Assembly (NCBI GenBank): GCA_937920725.1
Contig: CALEUW010000035.1
Location: 1 to 21,750, forward strand
Direction of reading: 5' to 3'
DNA from: UMGS1601 sp900553335
GTDB lineage: Bacteria > Bacillota > Clostridia > Oscillospirales > Ruminococcaceae
DNA: 21,750 nucleotides
Positions 13,701 through 21,584 of this stretch are shown piece by piece. The notes under the pieces are model-generated. The model was given only the letters and a program-made list of their open reading frames with translations, made no database searches and was not told the DNA's origin. The position numbers and the translations under genes were made by a program. Numbering within the stretch: position 1 is the stretch's first letter; each line of letters begins with the position of its first letter.

Positions 13701-14970
13701 AAACGAGTATAACAAAAAGGTTAAGGAATACGAAGCACTATCAGCAGAATGGGAAGAACGTCAAAAATATTTAAACGAACAGTACCAAAAATGTATAGAA
13801 GAATATGGCGAAGAAACTGGTTCTTTGAGATACACCTATATTGCAGGTGCAGATTTCGTTTCAAAGGTAACTGGAGAAACCTACGCAGGTTCAAAAGGTT
13901 ATGAAGATGCTGTAAATGAGCTTTATGCAGATATTTGGGGCAAAACCAAAGGGACGGTAGAAGAAGACGAGAAAAGCTTTGAATCAAAGTTAAAAAACGC
14001 AGAAGACGCATACTACGGACATCTGCAAAACATTCAACAGTATTCCGATTTAAACACCGCTATTTTGAAAGATGATACTGAGGCTATGAGTGCTGCAATA
14101 GATAACATCACCTACGACTTTAAAACAGCCAAAAATGCGAGCAAAGAACAGCTACAAAAGCAATATGACGATTACGACAAAGCAATCGCTGATTTGAACG
14201 AACTCGCCGCAAACGGTTACGACATTGACGAAGAAACGCTGAAGAAGTACACGGAAATGCGTAAAGGGGCGAAAGAGCAGCTAAGGCTTATGATTGACGA
14301 TTACGAGGAGTATCTTGAATGTCTTTCGGAAGCCGATCAGCTTGCCGAATACAAAAAACAGGCAAAAGCAATTTACGAAGCTTTCTTTAATGACGAAGAC
14401 GGCAACGGCGACGGTTGGGGCGCAGAAATAGGTACATCTTTGTTTGACGGTATTATCGCAGGACTGCAAAAGTCGTCAAGCATGAAAGATCAGAATCTTG
14501 CTATGGTTTTAGATACGCAAGTCCGTCAAGCAAGAAAAGCCTTAGGCATTAATTCCCCATCTAAAGTCACAAATAAGATGCTTGGCGAACCGATGGGACA
14601 AGGCGTAACCGTCGGAAATGTCAAAGCTATCAAGGAAGGTGCGAAGGAGGTTGAGAAAGCTCTCAGCGATGATCTCATAAATCCTTTGAGTAAAAAATCC
14701 TTTACCCTCTCCTCTAGCGTTATTTTAGCAGCACAGCAAGCAACAAGAGCAACGGCACAACGAGCGGCTTCGAGCGTTACAACTACTAATATCCATAATA
14801 TAACCAACAACGCATATCAGCAGACACAGCAAACTAGCGGCGACAGGTATGTGCAGGAAAGCATTATTTCTTTTGAGCGTGGCGTGAATGATCTAGTTGA
14901 TTTCCTTGCACCTAAGATCGAAACGAGAACACGCAGAGTAGGAAGAAAGGCGGTGGCTAAACTTGGCTAA
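10723..14970 (+). CDS. Tail tape measure protein (TP901 type)
   Basis: At 1415 residues this is the largest gene. The protein sets tail length and is ejected ahead of the DNA. Residues 1 to about 150 are charged coiled coil. Residues about 190-490 hold the TP901 core ('MGATTAFSATQATDAMNYMAMAGWK', 'GTALRSTITRLAKPTKESQEAM'). Residues about 560-740 contain a tandem helical repeat: a 28-base sequence is identical at 12682-12709 and 12814-12841, 132 bp (44 codons) apart. Two hydrophobic membrane-like segments follow (about 768-791 and 809-831), then a long coiled coil to about 1225. The C-terminus has the usual 'GINSPSKVTNKMLGEPMGQGV'. No lytic peptidase or transglycosylase domain is visible. By the common 0.15 nm per residue rule the tail would be near 200 nm. 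The ATG follows GGGCGGTGAT. Confidence 0.93.
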   Translation: MTNDGSIEISLTGDAKGLEKEIDKSSDKIEKKIQSVLNDTEKSAKSKAASIASIYKKLGDSQSDALKKAWQRVEKDSSDTNKHIKQNVSDTEKASTQSAQKVSSEGEKTGSKVKDAVDKITTSVGTANNKTNVLKKSLELLGSAGKTAYNGLKTTGEVAMKSIATAATTSVSVMGGVATAAVNVGKSFESGMSTVASVSGATGAELEKLRAKAKEMGATTAFSATQATDAMNYMAMAGWKTNEMISGIDGIMNLAAASGADLATTSDIVTDALTAFGMTAKDSAEFADVMAAASSNANTNVELMGATFKYVGAAAGAMGYSIQDIAVATGLMANAGIKGEMAGTALRSTITRLAKPTKESQEAMDALGVSLTDSEGKMKSFGEIMTDMRKGMSKMTEDEKASYAAMLGGQEAMSGLLAIANASDADFAKLTKAIEGSTGAAEKMAKVKLDNLEGDITILKSGLEGFGIQIYEEMQKPLRNAAQQATDMVSDLSQAFSKDGFEGVITEGGKIISNLLTVVAQKAPKIIDVGFSFVDSIIKGIQQNSNKLTGTALLIVDKIADGIKNTSANLMPLVGDFANVFVQGVLKYKDVFWSVAFDMVTAIAQGLSDHADEISAGIVTLINNIVAKMDEILPVFIEAASNLLINVFEMLADNMPDIADNLFKMISNIGETLLESLPMLFDAFSSLIVSVFEKLAENMPDIADNLSKMIAKICDLLSKNLPKIIEAAGKFLEAFINELLGHADEIFDSVSGIISSLFNSFTKLTPKVKTIVTLMAALYAAKGVANVISAIKRVSDRVTGLFKLISANPVGAVITAVGLLAGAAVTLYTTLNSSRSTQYSQYLADTKEELEELSAQVDAVKEKYDEMKSARDEVVNSSSSEFEYYDNLWDELQGLVDQNGKVKKGYEDRVKFIEGELNRVCGENGVEWGIANGIITKNGEVVTSIKDIEKELGNLLIKSQASSLLQDLESTYNTSKESLYGTDGAEIAYFTAQNEYNKKVKEYEALSAEWEERQKYLNEQYQKCIEEYGEETGSLRYTYIAGADFVSKVTGETYAGSKGYEDAVNELYADIWGKTKGTVEEDEKSFESKLKNAEDAYYGHLQNIQQYSDLNTAILKDDTEAMSAAIDNITYDFKTAKNASKEQLQKQYDDYDKAIADLNELAANGYDIDEETLKKYTEMRKGAKEQLRLMIDDYEEYLECLSEADQLAEYKKQAKAIYEAFFNDEDGNGDGWGAEIGTSLFDGIIAGLQKSSSMKDQNLAMVLDTQVRQARKALGINSPSKVTNKMLGEPMGQGVTVGNVKAIKEGAKEVEKALSDDLINPLSKKSFTLSSSVILAAQQATRATAQRAASSVTTTNIHNITNNAYQQTQQTSGDRYVQESIISFERGVNDLVDFLAPKIETRTRRVGRKAVAKLG

Positions 14971-15364
14971 ATCTACATTGTTTTATTTGGACGGTGAAAG
15001 TTTTGAAGTAAAGCTAGTAGGTATCACACGAAGCGTATCAAACGTATTACAGTATGACACGCAATCCCCTGTTGACGGAGTACGTCACCGCCATGTTATG
15101 GGCAAATACATAGAATATACGCTAACATTCCCCGAGGTAATCCCTGAAGGAATGGAAAGCGAATATGCTAGGCTATACGACAAATTGACGGAGCTGAAAG
15201 ACTGGCTTACTGTAAAACTGCCGTTTAATAATGCCCTGCTGACGTTTGAAGCAAGTATTGAGGACGGCGTTACCGATAATCTGATACGCCGCAGAAACGG
15301 TAATTATCAATGGGGCGGTTTAACGTTTATACTGAAGTCAAGAAAACCGTATATCACCGAGTAG
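14963..15364 (+). CDS. Small tail-tip protein (possible distal tail protein)
   Basis: This 133-residue protein follows the tape measure gene, where the distal tail protein (Dit) normally lies. It is short for a full Dit and is mostly beta: 'STLFYLDGESFEVKLVGITRSVSNVLQY', then 'YIEYTLTFPEVIP'. A helix ('YARLYDKLTELKDWLTVKLPF') comes next, and strands ending 'GGLTFILKSRKPYITE'. This would fit only the N-terminal ring-forming domain of a Dit, or another hub subunit. The start is TTG at 14963, 8 bp inside the end of the tape measure gene, with GAAAGGCGGTGG upstream; no ATG is close. I do not recognise a definite family. Confidence 0.6.
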   Translation: MAKSTLFYLDGESFEVKLVGITRSVSNVLQYDTQSPVDGVRHRHVMGKYIEYTLTFPEVIPEGMESEYARLYDKLTELKDWLTVKLPFNNALLTFEASIEDGVTDNLIRRRNGNYQWGGLTFILKSRKPYITE

Positions 15365-15372
15365 GAGGCGTT

Positions 15373-17247
15373 ATGAGAGATTATTACATAATTGCAGGCG
15401 AAACCGCTGAAATATCATCAATCGCAACTAGTGGCATGGAATACGGTATAGCCAGCGAAATATACAACGGCAATATCAAATCTAAAAAAACGGCTACAGC
15501 TGAACTAAACACAACGGTTTTAGACGGAACATACGATTGGTATTCGGACGATATGAAAGGGATAGGAGCGTGGAGCAAGGTTGCCGACAGTAACGGCAAC
15601 CTTTCCCCACAACCATCTGTCACCGTTACCTTTGCCGAAACCGTTAGTTTAAATTCTTTTAGGCTGTTTTTTGGCGATACATACCCTGTATCATATTCAG
15701 TCAGATTTTTAGATGCAAACGGAACGGTGCTAGGGACAAGGACTGAAATGGCAAATATTATTGAATACAGCGGCGTAAAAACAGTAGTAATAACCATTCA
15801 GAAAATGAAACCACATCAACGTTTCAAACTGGCGGAAGCGATATTCGGTACAGATTTAGGCGTTTTTACGGCATCGTCTATTTCGGCGTGTAACATAACC
15901 GCCGAATATTCCCCGATAGCTAATGAAATACCAATTGACAGTATGGAATTATCGTTAGTATCTGACAGCATGACATATAGCGTGTATAATCAGTCGTCAA
16001 ACATAGCAAAAATACTAAAAAACGGTACAAGGCTTCGCCCGTTTGTTACGGATAACGACGGTACAAACCAATTAGGCGAATTTTATATTACTGACATTGA
16101 TTCAGGTGCAGGCTCGGAGTGCTATATCGTAGCCGAAAGCTATATGCAGCGAATAAACGATGTGGAATGTGATCCTGCTAAAATGTATAATTATCCGTCA
16201 TTGTGGTACAAACAAAGTGGCAGAAAAATAACAGGATATGCTAGGCGCAATTATAAAGCGTGGCAGATATTAGACATAATCGGTCTGACCGATGAACACC
16301 GAACCAGCGTGAAAGACACCTGCTGGAGTGTTAATAATAGCCTGTTGTATAGCGCCAGCAGCAGTAATTGCCGTGAACTGTTGCAAAGTGTGCTGCTGGG
16401 GCAAGGTGCTACAACATATATGCGCAAAGACGGTAAAACTGCGTTGATGTCTACGGTAAAAGCCCTTGAGGGTACAACATCGCACACGCTAGACCACATT
16501 GTAGGCGATCTGAGCGTTACGAAAACAGAACCTATAAACGCAATTGTTATCAGCAGTTTAAACTATTCTAGTATGTTCTGTACCCGAAAACAATATTCAT
16601 CAACTGACGACGATTTCAATTTAGAATACAATTCCAAAATCGGAAATGTTGAATATTCTATTACCTTCAGCGAAAAATTCTTGCCATGTGCTGTCAGCGT
16701 TTCGGTTTCAGACGCTGACACGGCGACAGGTACATCTATTGCACGCAAACGATTTACACCGATAGCCAGTACCATTTTTCCGACACCTGAAAATAATACT
16801 GCCAATAGTGGTTTTTATGTTTTATCCGACGATATAACATACGGAAAAATGACAATGGAAATAGCGCAATCCAAAAAACTAGATGCAAACGGTGAAGATG
16901 TAACTATTCACGTTGAGGGCTTAGAACGGTTTGAAATGAACGAAATGTCTGATTTTGAAATAAAGTTTTCGGACGGTGATAATAAACTGGCTATAAATAT
17001 CCCCGATTTCAAAGCTGACATGAACAACATCACAGTCGCATGGCAAGCCTACGTTGCTAAAAATATCGAAGTTAATTTTGAAACAGAAAAAACAATATGG
17101 ATTGGCGAAAATGTTACGCTACCGATAATCTATAAAAATTACGGTGCAACATCGGGTTACAAAAAAAATGTTACTGCAAGTATTGTCAGCGTAAATATTG
17201 ACCTGTGTACAGGTATCACCAGCGCAAAGGGGGTTGTATCATCATGA
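15373..17247 (+). CDS. Tail hub/baseplate protein with discoidin-like N-terminal region
   Basis: This 624-residue protein is in the place of the tail-associated hub (Tal-like) that closes the tail tip and contacts the cell surface. Residues about 30-155 form a beta-rich stretch ('WSKVADSNGNLSPQPSVTVTF', 'FRLFFGDTYPVSYSVRFLDANGT') resembling F5/8-type C (discoidin) carbohydrate-binding folds. From about 185 on ('IPIDSMELSLVSDSMTYSVYNQ', 'LRPFVTDNDGTNQLGEFYITDIDSG') it follows the hub pattern. A C-terminal beta region ends near 'KNVTASIVSVNIDLCTGI'. No peptidase motif is evident. The start is ATG at 15373 with AGGAGG at 15363-15368. An upstream in-frame ATG at 15310 would overlap the preceding gene and has no Shine-Dalgarno. 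It overlaps the next gene by 4 bp. Confidence 0.75.
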   Translation: MRDYYIIAGETAEISSIATSGMEYGIASEIYNGNIKSKKTATAELNTTVLDGTYDWYSDDMKGIGAWSKVADSNGNLSPQPSVTVTFAETVSLNSFRLFFGDTYPVSYSVRFLDANGTVLGTRTEMANIIEYSGVKTVVITIQKMKPHQRFKLAEAIFGTDLGVFTASSISACNITAEYSPIANEIPIDSMELSLVSDSMTYSVYNQSSNIAKILKNGTRLRPFVTDNDGTNQLGEFYITDIDSGAGSECYIVAESYMQRINDVECDPAKMYNYPSLWYKQSGRKITGYARRNYKAWQILDIIGLTDEHRTSVKDTCWSVNNSLLYSASSSNCRELLQSVLLGQGATTYMRKDGKTALMSTVKALEGTTSHTLDHIVGDLSVTKTEPINAIVISSLNYSSMFCTRKQYSSTDDDFNLEYNSKIGNVEYSITFSEKFLPCAVSVSVSDADTATGTSIARKRFTPIASTIFPTPENNTANSGFYVLSDDITYGKMTMEIAQSKKLDANGEDVTIHVEGLERFEMNEMSDFEIKFSDGDNKLAINIPDFKADMNNITVAWQAYVAKNIEVNFETEKTIWIGENVTLPIIYKNYGATSGYKKNVTASIVSVNIDLCTGITSAKGVVSS

Positions 17248-17633
17248 CGTTTAAAACTGACTGGCTACCTACTGATACATACGATGTTAAAACAGATTTT
17301 GTCCGTATATTCGGCAACGCCGCCCAATTAATTACAAATCAGACATGGGGCAATTTATCTAATAAAACATGGGGCAATTTATCAACAACAACGTGGGGTT
17401 CGCCCGGAAGCAGCCCGTATTTATTAAAAACAGATTGGGAATATTCCGACGTTATAAAAAAATCATATTTTACTGATTTAATAAACGCCATAAATTATTT
17501 TATCTTGCGGACGTTGAAACGCCCCGATATGATGATTGACATCGGCAATATAACACTTAGCGCACGATTGTTAAATACGATAGAACGGACGGAGGAAAAA
17601 ATCTATGAAGTATACAAACAAACACAATTTTAA
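17244..17633 (+). CDS. Small baseplate/tail-tip protein with TWGNLS repeats
   Basis: This 129-residue protein sits between the hub and a fibre-like gene. Its start 'MTFKTDWLPTDTYDVKTDFVRI' is soluble and aromatic. It then has a short tandem repeat: TWGNLS twice and TWGSPG once at about residues 34-52. The repeat is encoded by 24-bp units at 17343-17366 and 17367-17390, with a partial third unit from 17391. The C-terminal half is helical ('FTDLINAINYFILRTLKRPD'). This suggests an adaptor between hub and fibre, but no family is recognised. The start ATG at 17244 overlaps the previous stop (ATGA) and follows AAAGGGGG. An upstream in-frame ATG at 17205 lies inside the hub gene and is less likely. 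It overlaps the next gene by 29 bp. Confidence 0.68.
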   Translation: MTFKTDWLPTDTYDVKTDFVRIFGNAAQLITNQTWGNLSNKTWGNLSTTTWGSPGSSPYLLKTDWEYSDVIKKSYFTDLINAINYFILRTLKRPDMMIDIGNITLSARLLNTIERTEEKIYEVYKQTQF

Positions 17634-18336
17634 TTTACCTGAATCGGCTGATAATGTAGATATTGCAAAAATCAACAAAAATTTTCAAAAAATCGACGCT
17701 GATTTCCTGACAGATCACCCCGACATTACAACAGACTCTCCTCAAAACCCATCCACAGCATCGCTGGGCTATGGTGGAAGAATAGTGGTTGTAACCAACA
17801 TGGATCGTGACAGTAACGGTCATGTCACTAATTTTGAAATAAAATTACTAAAACTGCCGGAAAAACCAAATGCAAAAAACGTAGTTGCCCCAGCACCTAG
17901 TATGCCGATAAATTCACCCGGTGACACGGTTTACCTAAATCATGTTGTAGACGGTGAAGTAGCTTCTTCTCACCTTATTACGGGGGGCGGAGGCACAAAA
18001 GTTAAATCGCATAGCAGCGGTTCTGGTACGATTGATGGCGTGATAGAAATTACATCATCCTGTGCAAACACAGGCACATTTACGCACGATACGGCAAACA
18101 TGACAATTGATACAGGTTTTACCGATACGCCTAAAATGTTTAAACTGTATTACTACGATTCCGGCGAAAACACAGTAAAACCAGCTGTGGAATGCCGTCC
18201 TGAACTGGACGCACCGTTTAATTTAATTAATCATTCGGGATTGCCTATCAATAGTGTTGACTTTGAGGGCGGCACGGCTACAATAGATGCAGCCACATCA
18301 ACAGGATTGTCTATGATGTGGGAAGCGTACATTTAG
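17605..18336 (+). CDS. Tail fibre-like protein
   Basis: This 243-residue protein begins with 'MKYTNKHNFNLPESADNVDIAKINKNFQKIDADF'. The 'LP...D.VDI..IN.NF..ID' pattern is common at the N-terminus of fibre or baseplate attachment proteins, where it anchors them to the tail tip. The rest is beta-rich and Gly/Ser/Thr-rich ('LITGGGGTKVKSHSSGSGTIDGVIEI', 'GTFTHDTANMTIDTGF'), as expected of a trimeric fibre or surface-binding domain. It ends 'GLSMMWEAYI'. The ATG at 17605 has ACGGAGG upstream, in the end of the previous gene. A 13-bp gap with GGGGGGGTGAT leads to the lysis cassette. The specific receptor is not predictable. Confidence 0.72.
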   Translation: MKYTNKHNFNLPESADNVDIAKINKNFQKIDADFLTDHPDITTDSPQNPSTASLGYGGRIVVVTNMDRDSNGHVTNFEIKLLKLPEKPNAKNVVAPAPSMPINSPGDTVYLNHVVDGEVASSHLITGGGGTKVKSHSSGSGTIDGVIEITSSCANTGTFTHDTANMTIDTGFTDTPKMFKLYYYDSGENTVKPAVECRPELDAPFNLINHSGLPINSVDFEGGTATIDAATSTGLSMMWEAYI

Positions 18337-18349
18337 GGGGGGTGATATA

Positions 18350-18592
18350 ATGATCGAAGCAATCATAACGGGAGCTGTAGCGATAGCTGTCTGTATGTTA
18401 AACAACTATTTTCAGAACCGCAAATCTACTGCATTGATAGAATATAAAATTGATGAGTTGTCTAAGCGAGTGGACAAGCATAACAGTCTTGTTGAACGTA
18501 CATATAGATTAGAGGAAAGCGTTTCGGTGATAGAGGAAAAAATTAAGGTAGAAAATCATCGGATAGAAGATTTGGAAAACGAAAGGAAGTAA
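18350..18592 (+). CDS. XhlA-like membrane/coiled-coil protein of the lysis cassette
   Basis: This 80-residue protein has one N-terminal hydrophobic segment (about residues 2-20, 'IEAIITGAVAIAVCMLNNYF'). A charged helix follows to the end with heptad spacing ('EYKIDELSKRVDKHNSLVERTYRLEESVSVIEEKIKVENHRIEDLENE'). XhlA-type haemolysin proteins, which work with the holin in the PBSX lysis cassette, combine a coiled coil with a membrane segment, though usually with the membrane part at the C-terminus. It lies 5 bp before the holin gene, which supports a lysis-accessory role. The order of the two segments is reversed from XhlA, so it may be a different accessory family. Confidence 0.68.
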   Translation: MIEAIITGAVAIAVCMLNNYFQNRKSTALIEYKIDELSKRVDKHNSLVERTYRLEESVSVIEEKIKVENHRIEDLENERK

Positions 18593-18597
18593 TTAAC

Positions 18598-18855
18598 ATG
18601 AAAATCACAAAGGGAACATTGATCAGAACGGTTGTTTTATTGTTAGCGTTGTTAAATCAGATACTATCGATTTGCGGCGTATCGCCTATACCTATTGACG
18701 ACGATACGGCAACTAATGTTATCAGTACGCTGTGGACGGCTATTGCATCAATAGTCGCGTGGTGGAAAAATAACAGTTTTACACAGGACGCAATTTCGGC
18801 AGATACATATTTGACGGAACTAAAAGAACAGGACATTGACGAACCGCAGGGATAG
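18598..18855 (+). CDS. Holin (SPP1 type)
   Basis: The holin makes holes in the membrane at the end of the cycle so that the endolysin can reach the cell wall. This 85-residue protein shows the SPP1-type holin pattern: an N-terminal 'KITKGTLIRTVVLLLALLNQILSICGVSPIPID' segment forming the first membrane helix (about 7-27). A second helix follows around 'TATNVISTLWTAIASIVAWWKNNSFT' (about 38-56). The short hydrophilic C-terminal tail is acidic. 'NQ.L...G..P.P.......N..S......A....WWKNNS.T' is characteristic. The ATG at 18598 follows GAAAGGAAG. The next gene starts 3 bp after the stop. Confidence 0.9.
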   Translation: MKITKGTLIRTVVLLLALLNQILSICGVSPIPIDDDTATNVISTLWTAIASIVAWWKNNSFTQDAISADTYLTELKEQDIDEPQG

Positions 18856-18858
18856 AAT

Positions 18859-21387
18859 ATGACAATAACATTAGACGAAAAATATAATGCTAAAACGGAT
18901 TCCACTACATTAGGCTATGTCGGCGAAACAAACGCACGGATAATCACGTTTGTGGGGTATCAATGCGAGGACGCAGACAGCTACAAAATGCGTTTTAAAT
19001 ATCCTGACGGTGTGACATATGATGTGGATATTTCAGACGGTACATATACGATAGACGGCAGTATATTGCGGCGTGTAGGAGAATTACATGTACAGATTTT
19101 GGCTTGCCGACACAACGGGGATACATACGACTATGTTAAAAAATCAAATATCCTAACATTGCAGATAGGTCGGTCATTAAACGGTGGTGTATCGCCAGTC
19201 CCGACATACGAGCAATCGGTCGGAACACTAGAAAAACTGTTTGAAATAGACAAAAAAATTGATAATTCAGCGAAAGCATTAAACGAAGCGATTACCGCCG
19301 CAAACACAGCAAAAAATGATTTGCAGACCGCTACAAGTGCGGCGAATACTGCAATAGCGGCGGTCAAAACATCAACTGCCGATGCAAATACGGCAAAATC
19401 AGATTTAGATACAGCGACTGCAAATGCAAATATAGCGCAATCAAATCTTTCTGCCGCAAAATCAGCAGCAGAAACAGCGTTGTCAAATCTGAATACTGCC
19501 ATTGCACAGGCTAATACGTCTGACAGCAATTTAACAGCAACGATCAGCAACGCAGAAACAGTTAAAACTCAGCTATCAGATGTTATAGCAAATGCGAATA
19601 GCATGAACACTACATTGGCAGAAACTATTTCGACTGCAACTGATTTGTATACATCGTTGTCGGCGGAAAATGTAACGGCGACTGAAAATATATCCAAGTT
19701 GACAGAGGAAAACGCTAAGGCTGAAGGGCTGTATATGAAAGCTGACGGTATTGTTTGTAAATCAGAGGGATCAGCAATAGTGCTGACTGACAGTTTGGAT
19801 TTACCGTTTAACGGGCGTATTTTCGGGCGGTCGGAGCAGTTCGCTACGACAGGAGCGCAACTACTAAACCCTGAAGGTTTGCCAAACATGTCCAAATTCA
19901 ATGGGGTTATAATAACAATTAACGGCGACGGGAGTATTACATTAAACGGTACACCTACCATAACGGATGGCATAATTTTTACAATCTACTATGACGAATA
20001 TATAGATTTATTAGTCGACGGTAATACATATACTGCCAATTCAGACTGCCGTTTAGCTATTGTGGAAAACGATAAAAAAAAGTATGCAACTAAAATCACG
20101 GTAAATAAATCAACTATAACAAGCGTAAAGCCATATATACAGATTACTGTAGCTGATTACAAAAACGGAATGGCGATATATCCGATGCTAAACGAGGGTG
20201 ATACTGCTATGCCGTTTGAACCCTACACAGGCGGCATTCCATCTCCCAATCCCGACTATCCGCAAGAAATCGTCAGCGTGGGCGGTAACGGAAACATTGA
20301 CGTAGACGTACGGGGCGGAAATTTGTTTGATGCACAAAAAATTGTGCCTAATTCCGGATCAGATGTATCAGCTACGGCACAGGGAGCAAGATTGGAACTG
20401 ATCAACAATACGGGCGGTCAGTACAAATCTATGTATTATGCGATTGACAGGGATTTTTCCAACATCGAATTAACGCTATCGGCGAATATTACTGCATCAG
20501 GAAACGCTGACGGCTGTGTATCCGTCCGATTTTATTCGAACGGTACAGAAATAAACGGTTATCGCAGTAGATTAGATTTATACAATAGCGGCGTAAAAAC
20601 AAAAAACGCACCTGCTGGTACTGATAGAATCCGTATTGTTGTGTATTCATCATATCAAAAAAATGCAAATGTGGGTGATACTGTTATTTACGACAATATC
20701 ATGTTAAATATAGGTTCGGCGGCGTTGCCGTATGAACCGTACAAACATCAATCTGTAACGCTATCTACCCCTAACGGATTGCCCGGAATACCTGTTGACA
20801 GCGGCGGCAACTATACCGATGAAAACGGGCAGCAATGGATTTGCGATGAAATTGATTTAGGGCGTGGGGTGTATGTGAAACGGATAGATGTTTTAAACAT
20901 AAAGGACGCAACATGGGGTGACACATGGAACACGGTAAATACCCTATTTCATGATGATAAAACCACTATATTCAATTTTTTGAACGGTAAAAAATATCGT
21001 GGAAATGTCGGGTTTTGTAATGCTTTTACTAATGTCACGTTGTCAGACGAAAAAATCGGATTTTCCACCAGCCAAGGCAACGGTGCGTTAGGCGTCCGTG
21101 TCCCGAATGAATTGGCGGATGATCTGTCAAAATGGAATGAATACATACAGAACAACGATATTGTTTTTGTGTTGTTACTAAAGCCGCAGTATTATTCTGA
21201 AACACCATTATCCGTCGAAGAAATATCGGCATACAAATCATTGCACACAAACAAACCCACAACGACTATAACCATCAGCGACAGCGCACACATGGCGGTC
21301 AGCTACACAGCAGACACAAAAACGTATATTGACAATAAATTCAACGAATTAGCAACAGCCATAGTAGCGACGGGAGGTGATACATAA
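18859..21387 (+). CDS. BppU-type baseplate/receptor-binding protein
   Basis: This 842-residue protein starts with a BppU-like domain (about residues 1-115, 'YVGETNARIITFVGYQCEDADSYKMRFKYPDG') used to attach to the baseplate. A long coiled coil follows (about 125-290) made of degenerate A/N/T-rich repeats such as 'AANTAKNDLQTATSAANTA', which would form a trimeric stalk. Two similar beta modules come next. One runs from about 318 ('GAQLLNPEG') to about 460 ('MLNEGDTAMPFEPYTGG'). The other runs from about 487 ('GGNLFDAQ') to about 628 ('MLNIGSAALPYEPYKH'). They resemble jelly-roll carbohydrate-binding folds and are likely tips for cell-wall sugar binding. The C-terminal part ends 'YTADTKTYIDNKFNELATAIV'. 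It lies between holin and endolysin genes rather than with the tail genes. The stop overlaps the next ATG by 1 bp. Confidence 0.82.
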   Translation: MTITLDEKYNAKTDSTTLGYVGETNARIITFVGYQCEDADSYKMRFKYPDGVTYDVDISDGTYTIDGSILRRVGELHVQILACRHNGDTYDYVKKSNILTLQIGRSLNGGVSPVPTYEQSVGTLEKLFEIDKKIDNSAKALNEAITAANTAKNDLQTATSAANTAIAAVKTSTADANTAKSDLDTATANANIAQSNLSAAKSAAETALSNLNTAIAQANTSDSNLTATISNAETVKTQLSDVIANANSMNTTLAETISTATDLYTSLSAENVTATENISKLTEENAKAEGLYMKADGIVCKSEGSAIVLTDSLDLPFNGRIFGRSEQFATTGAQLLNPEGLPNMSKFNGVIITINGDGSITLNGTPTITDGIIFTIYYDEYIDLLVDGNTYTANSDCRLAIVENDKKKYATKITVNKSTITSVKPYIQITVADYKNGMAIYPMLNEGDTAMPFEPYTGGIPSPNPDYPQEIVSVGGNGNIDVDVRGGNLFDAQKIVPNSGSDVSATAQGARLELINNTGGQYKSMYYAIDRDFSNIELTLSANITASGNADGCVSVRFYSNGTEINGYRSRLDLYNSGVKTKNAPAGTDRIRIVVYSSYQKNANVGDTVIYDNIMLNIGSAALPYEPYKHQSVTLSTPNGLPGIPVDSGGNYTDENGQQWICDEIDLGRGVYVKRIDVLNIKDATWGDTWNTVNTLFHDDKTTIFNFLNGKKYRGNVGFCNAFTNVTLSDEKIGFSTSQGNGALGVRVPNELADDLSKWNEYIQNNDIVFVLLLKPQYYSETPLSVEEISAYKSLHTNKPTTTITISDSAHMAVSYTADTKTYIDNKFNELATAIVATGGDT

Positions 21388-21581
21388 TGTTCAGTATTCA
21401 CGATTTTATAATGAAAACGCTAAAAGGCATGATCGGGCATTATCCCGATTTTCAGGTACAGGAATATGCCCTGAACTGGTATTCACGGGGCAAAATTGCC
21501 GAAAGCGATCTAGAAGAAATACAGTCTGCTATAGACAGTCAGTATATCAAAGAAAACGAAGAAATTGCAGAGGAGGAATAA
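21387..21581 (+). CDS. XkdX-like small protein
   Basis: This 64-residue acidic protein shows the short pattern of XkdX-family phage proteins: 'YALNWYSRGKIAESDLEEIQSAIDSQYI', where 'Y..G.I...D...........I' is typical. XkdX proteins are encoded near baseplate and lysis genes and have no firmly known function. The ATG at 21387 overlaps the previous stop (TAATG) and follows GGGAGGTGATAC. The end (GAGGAGGAATAA) contains the Shine-Dalgarno of the amidase. An overlapping ORF in another frame from 21377 has shadow-like composition and was left out. Confidence 0.7.
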   Translation: MFSIHDFIMKTLKGMIGHYPDFQVQEYALNWYSRGKIAESDLEEIQSAIDSQYIKENEEIAEEE

Positions 21582-21584
21582 GTT

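Noticed and set aside
15310..15372. Longer hub protein starting at ATG 15310
   Set aside because: This start lies inside the previous gene without a Shine-Dalgarno, while ATG 15373 has a perfect AGGAGG at the right distance.
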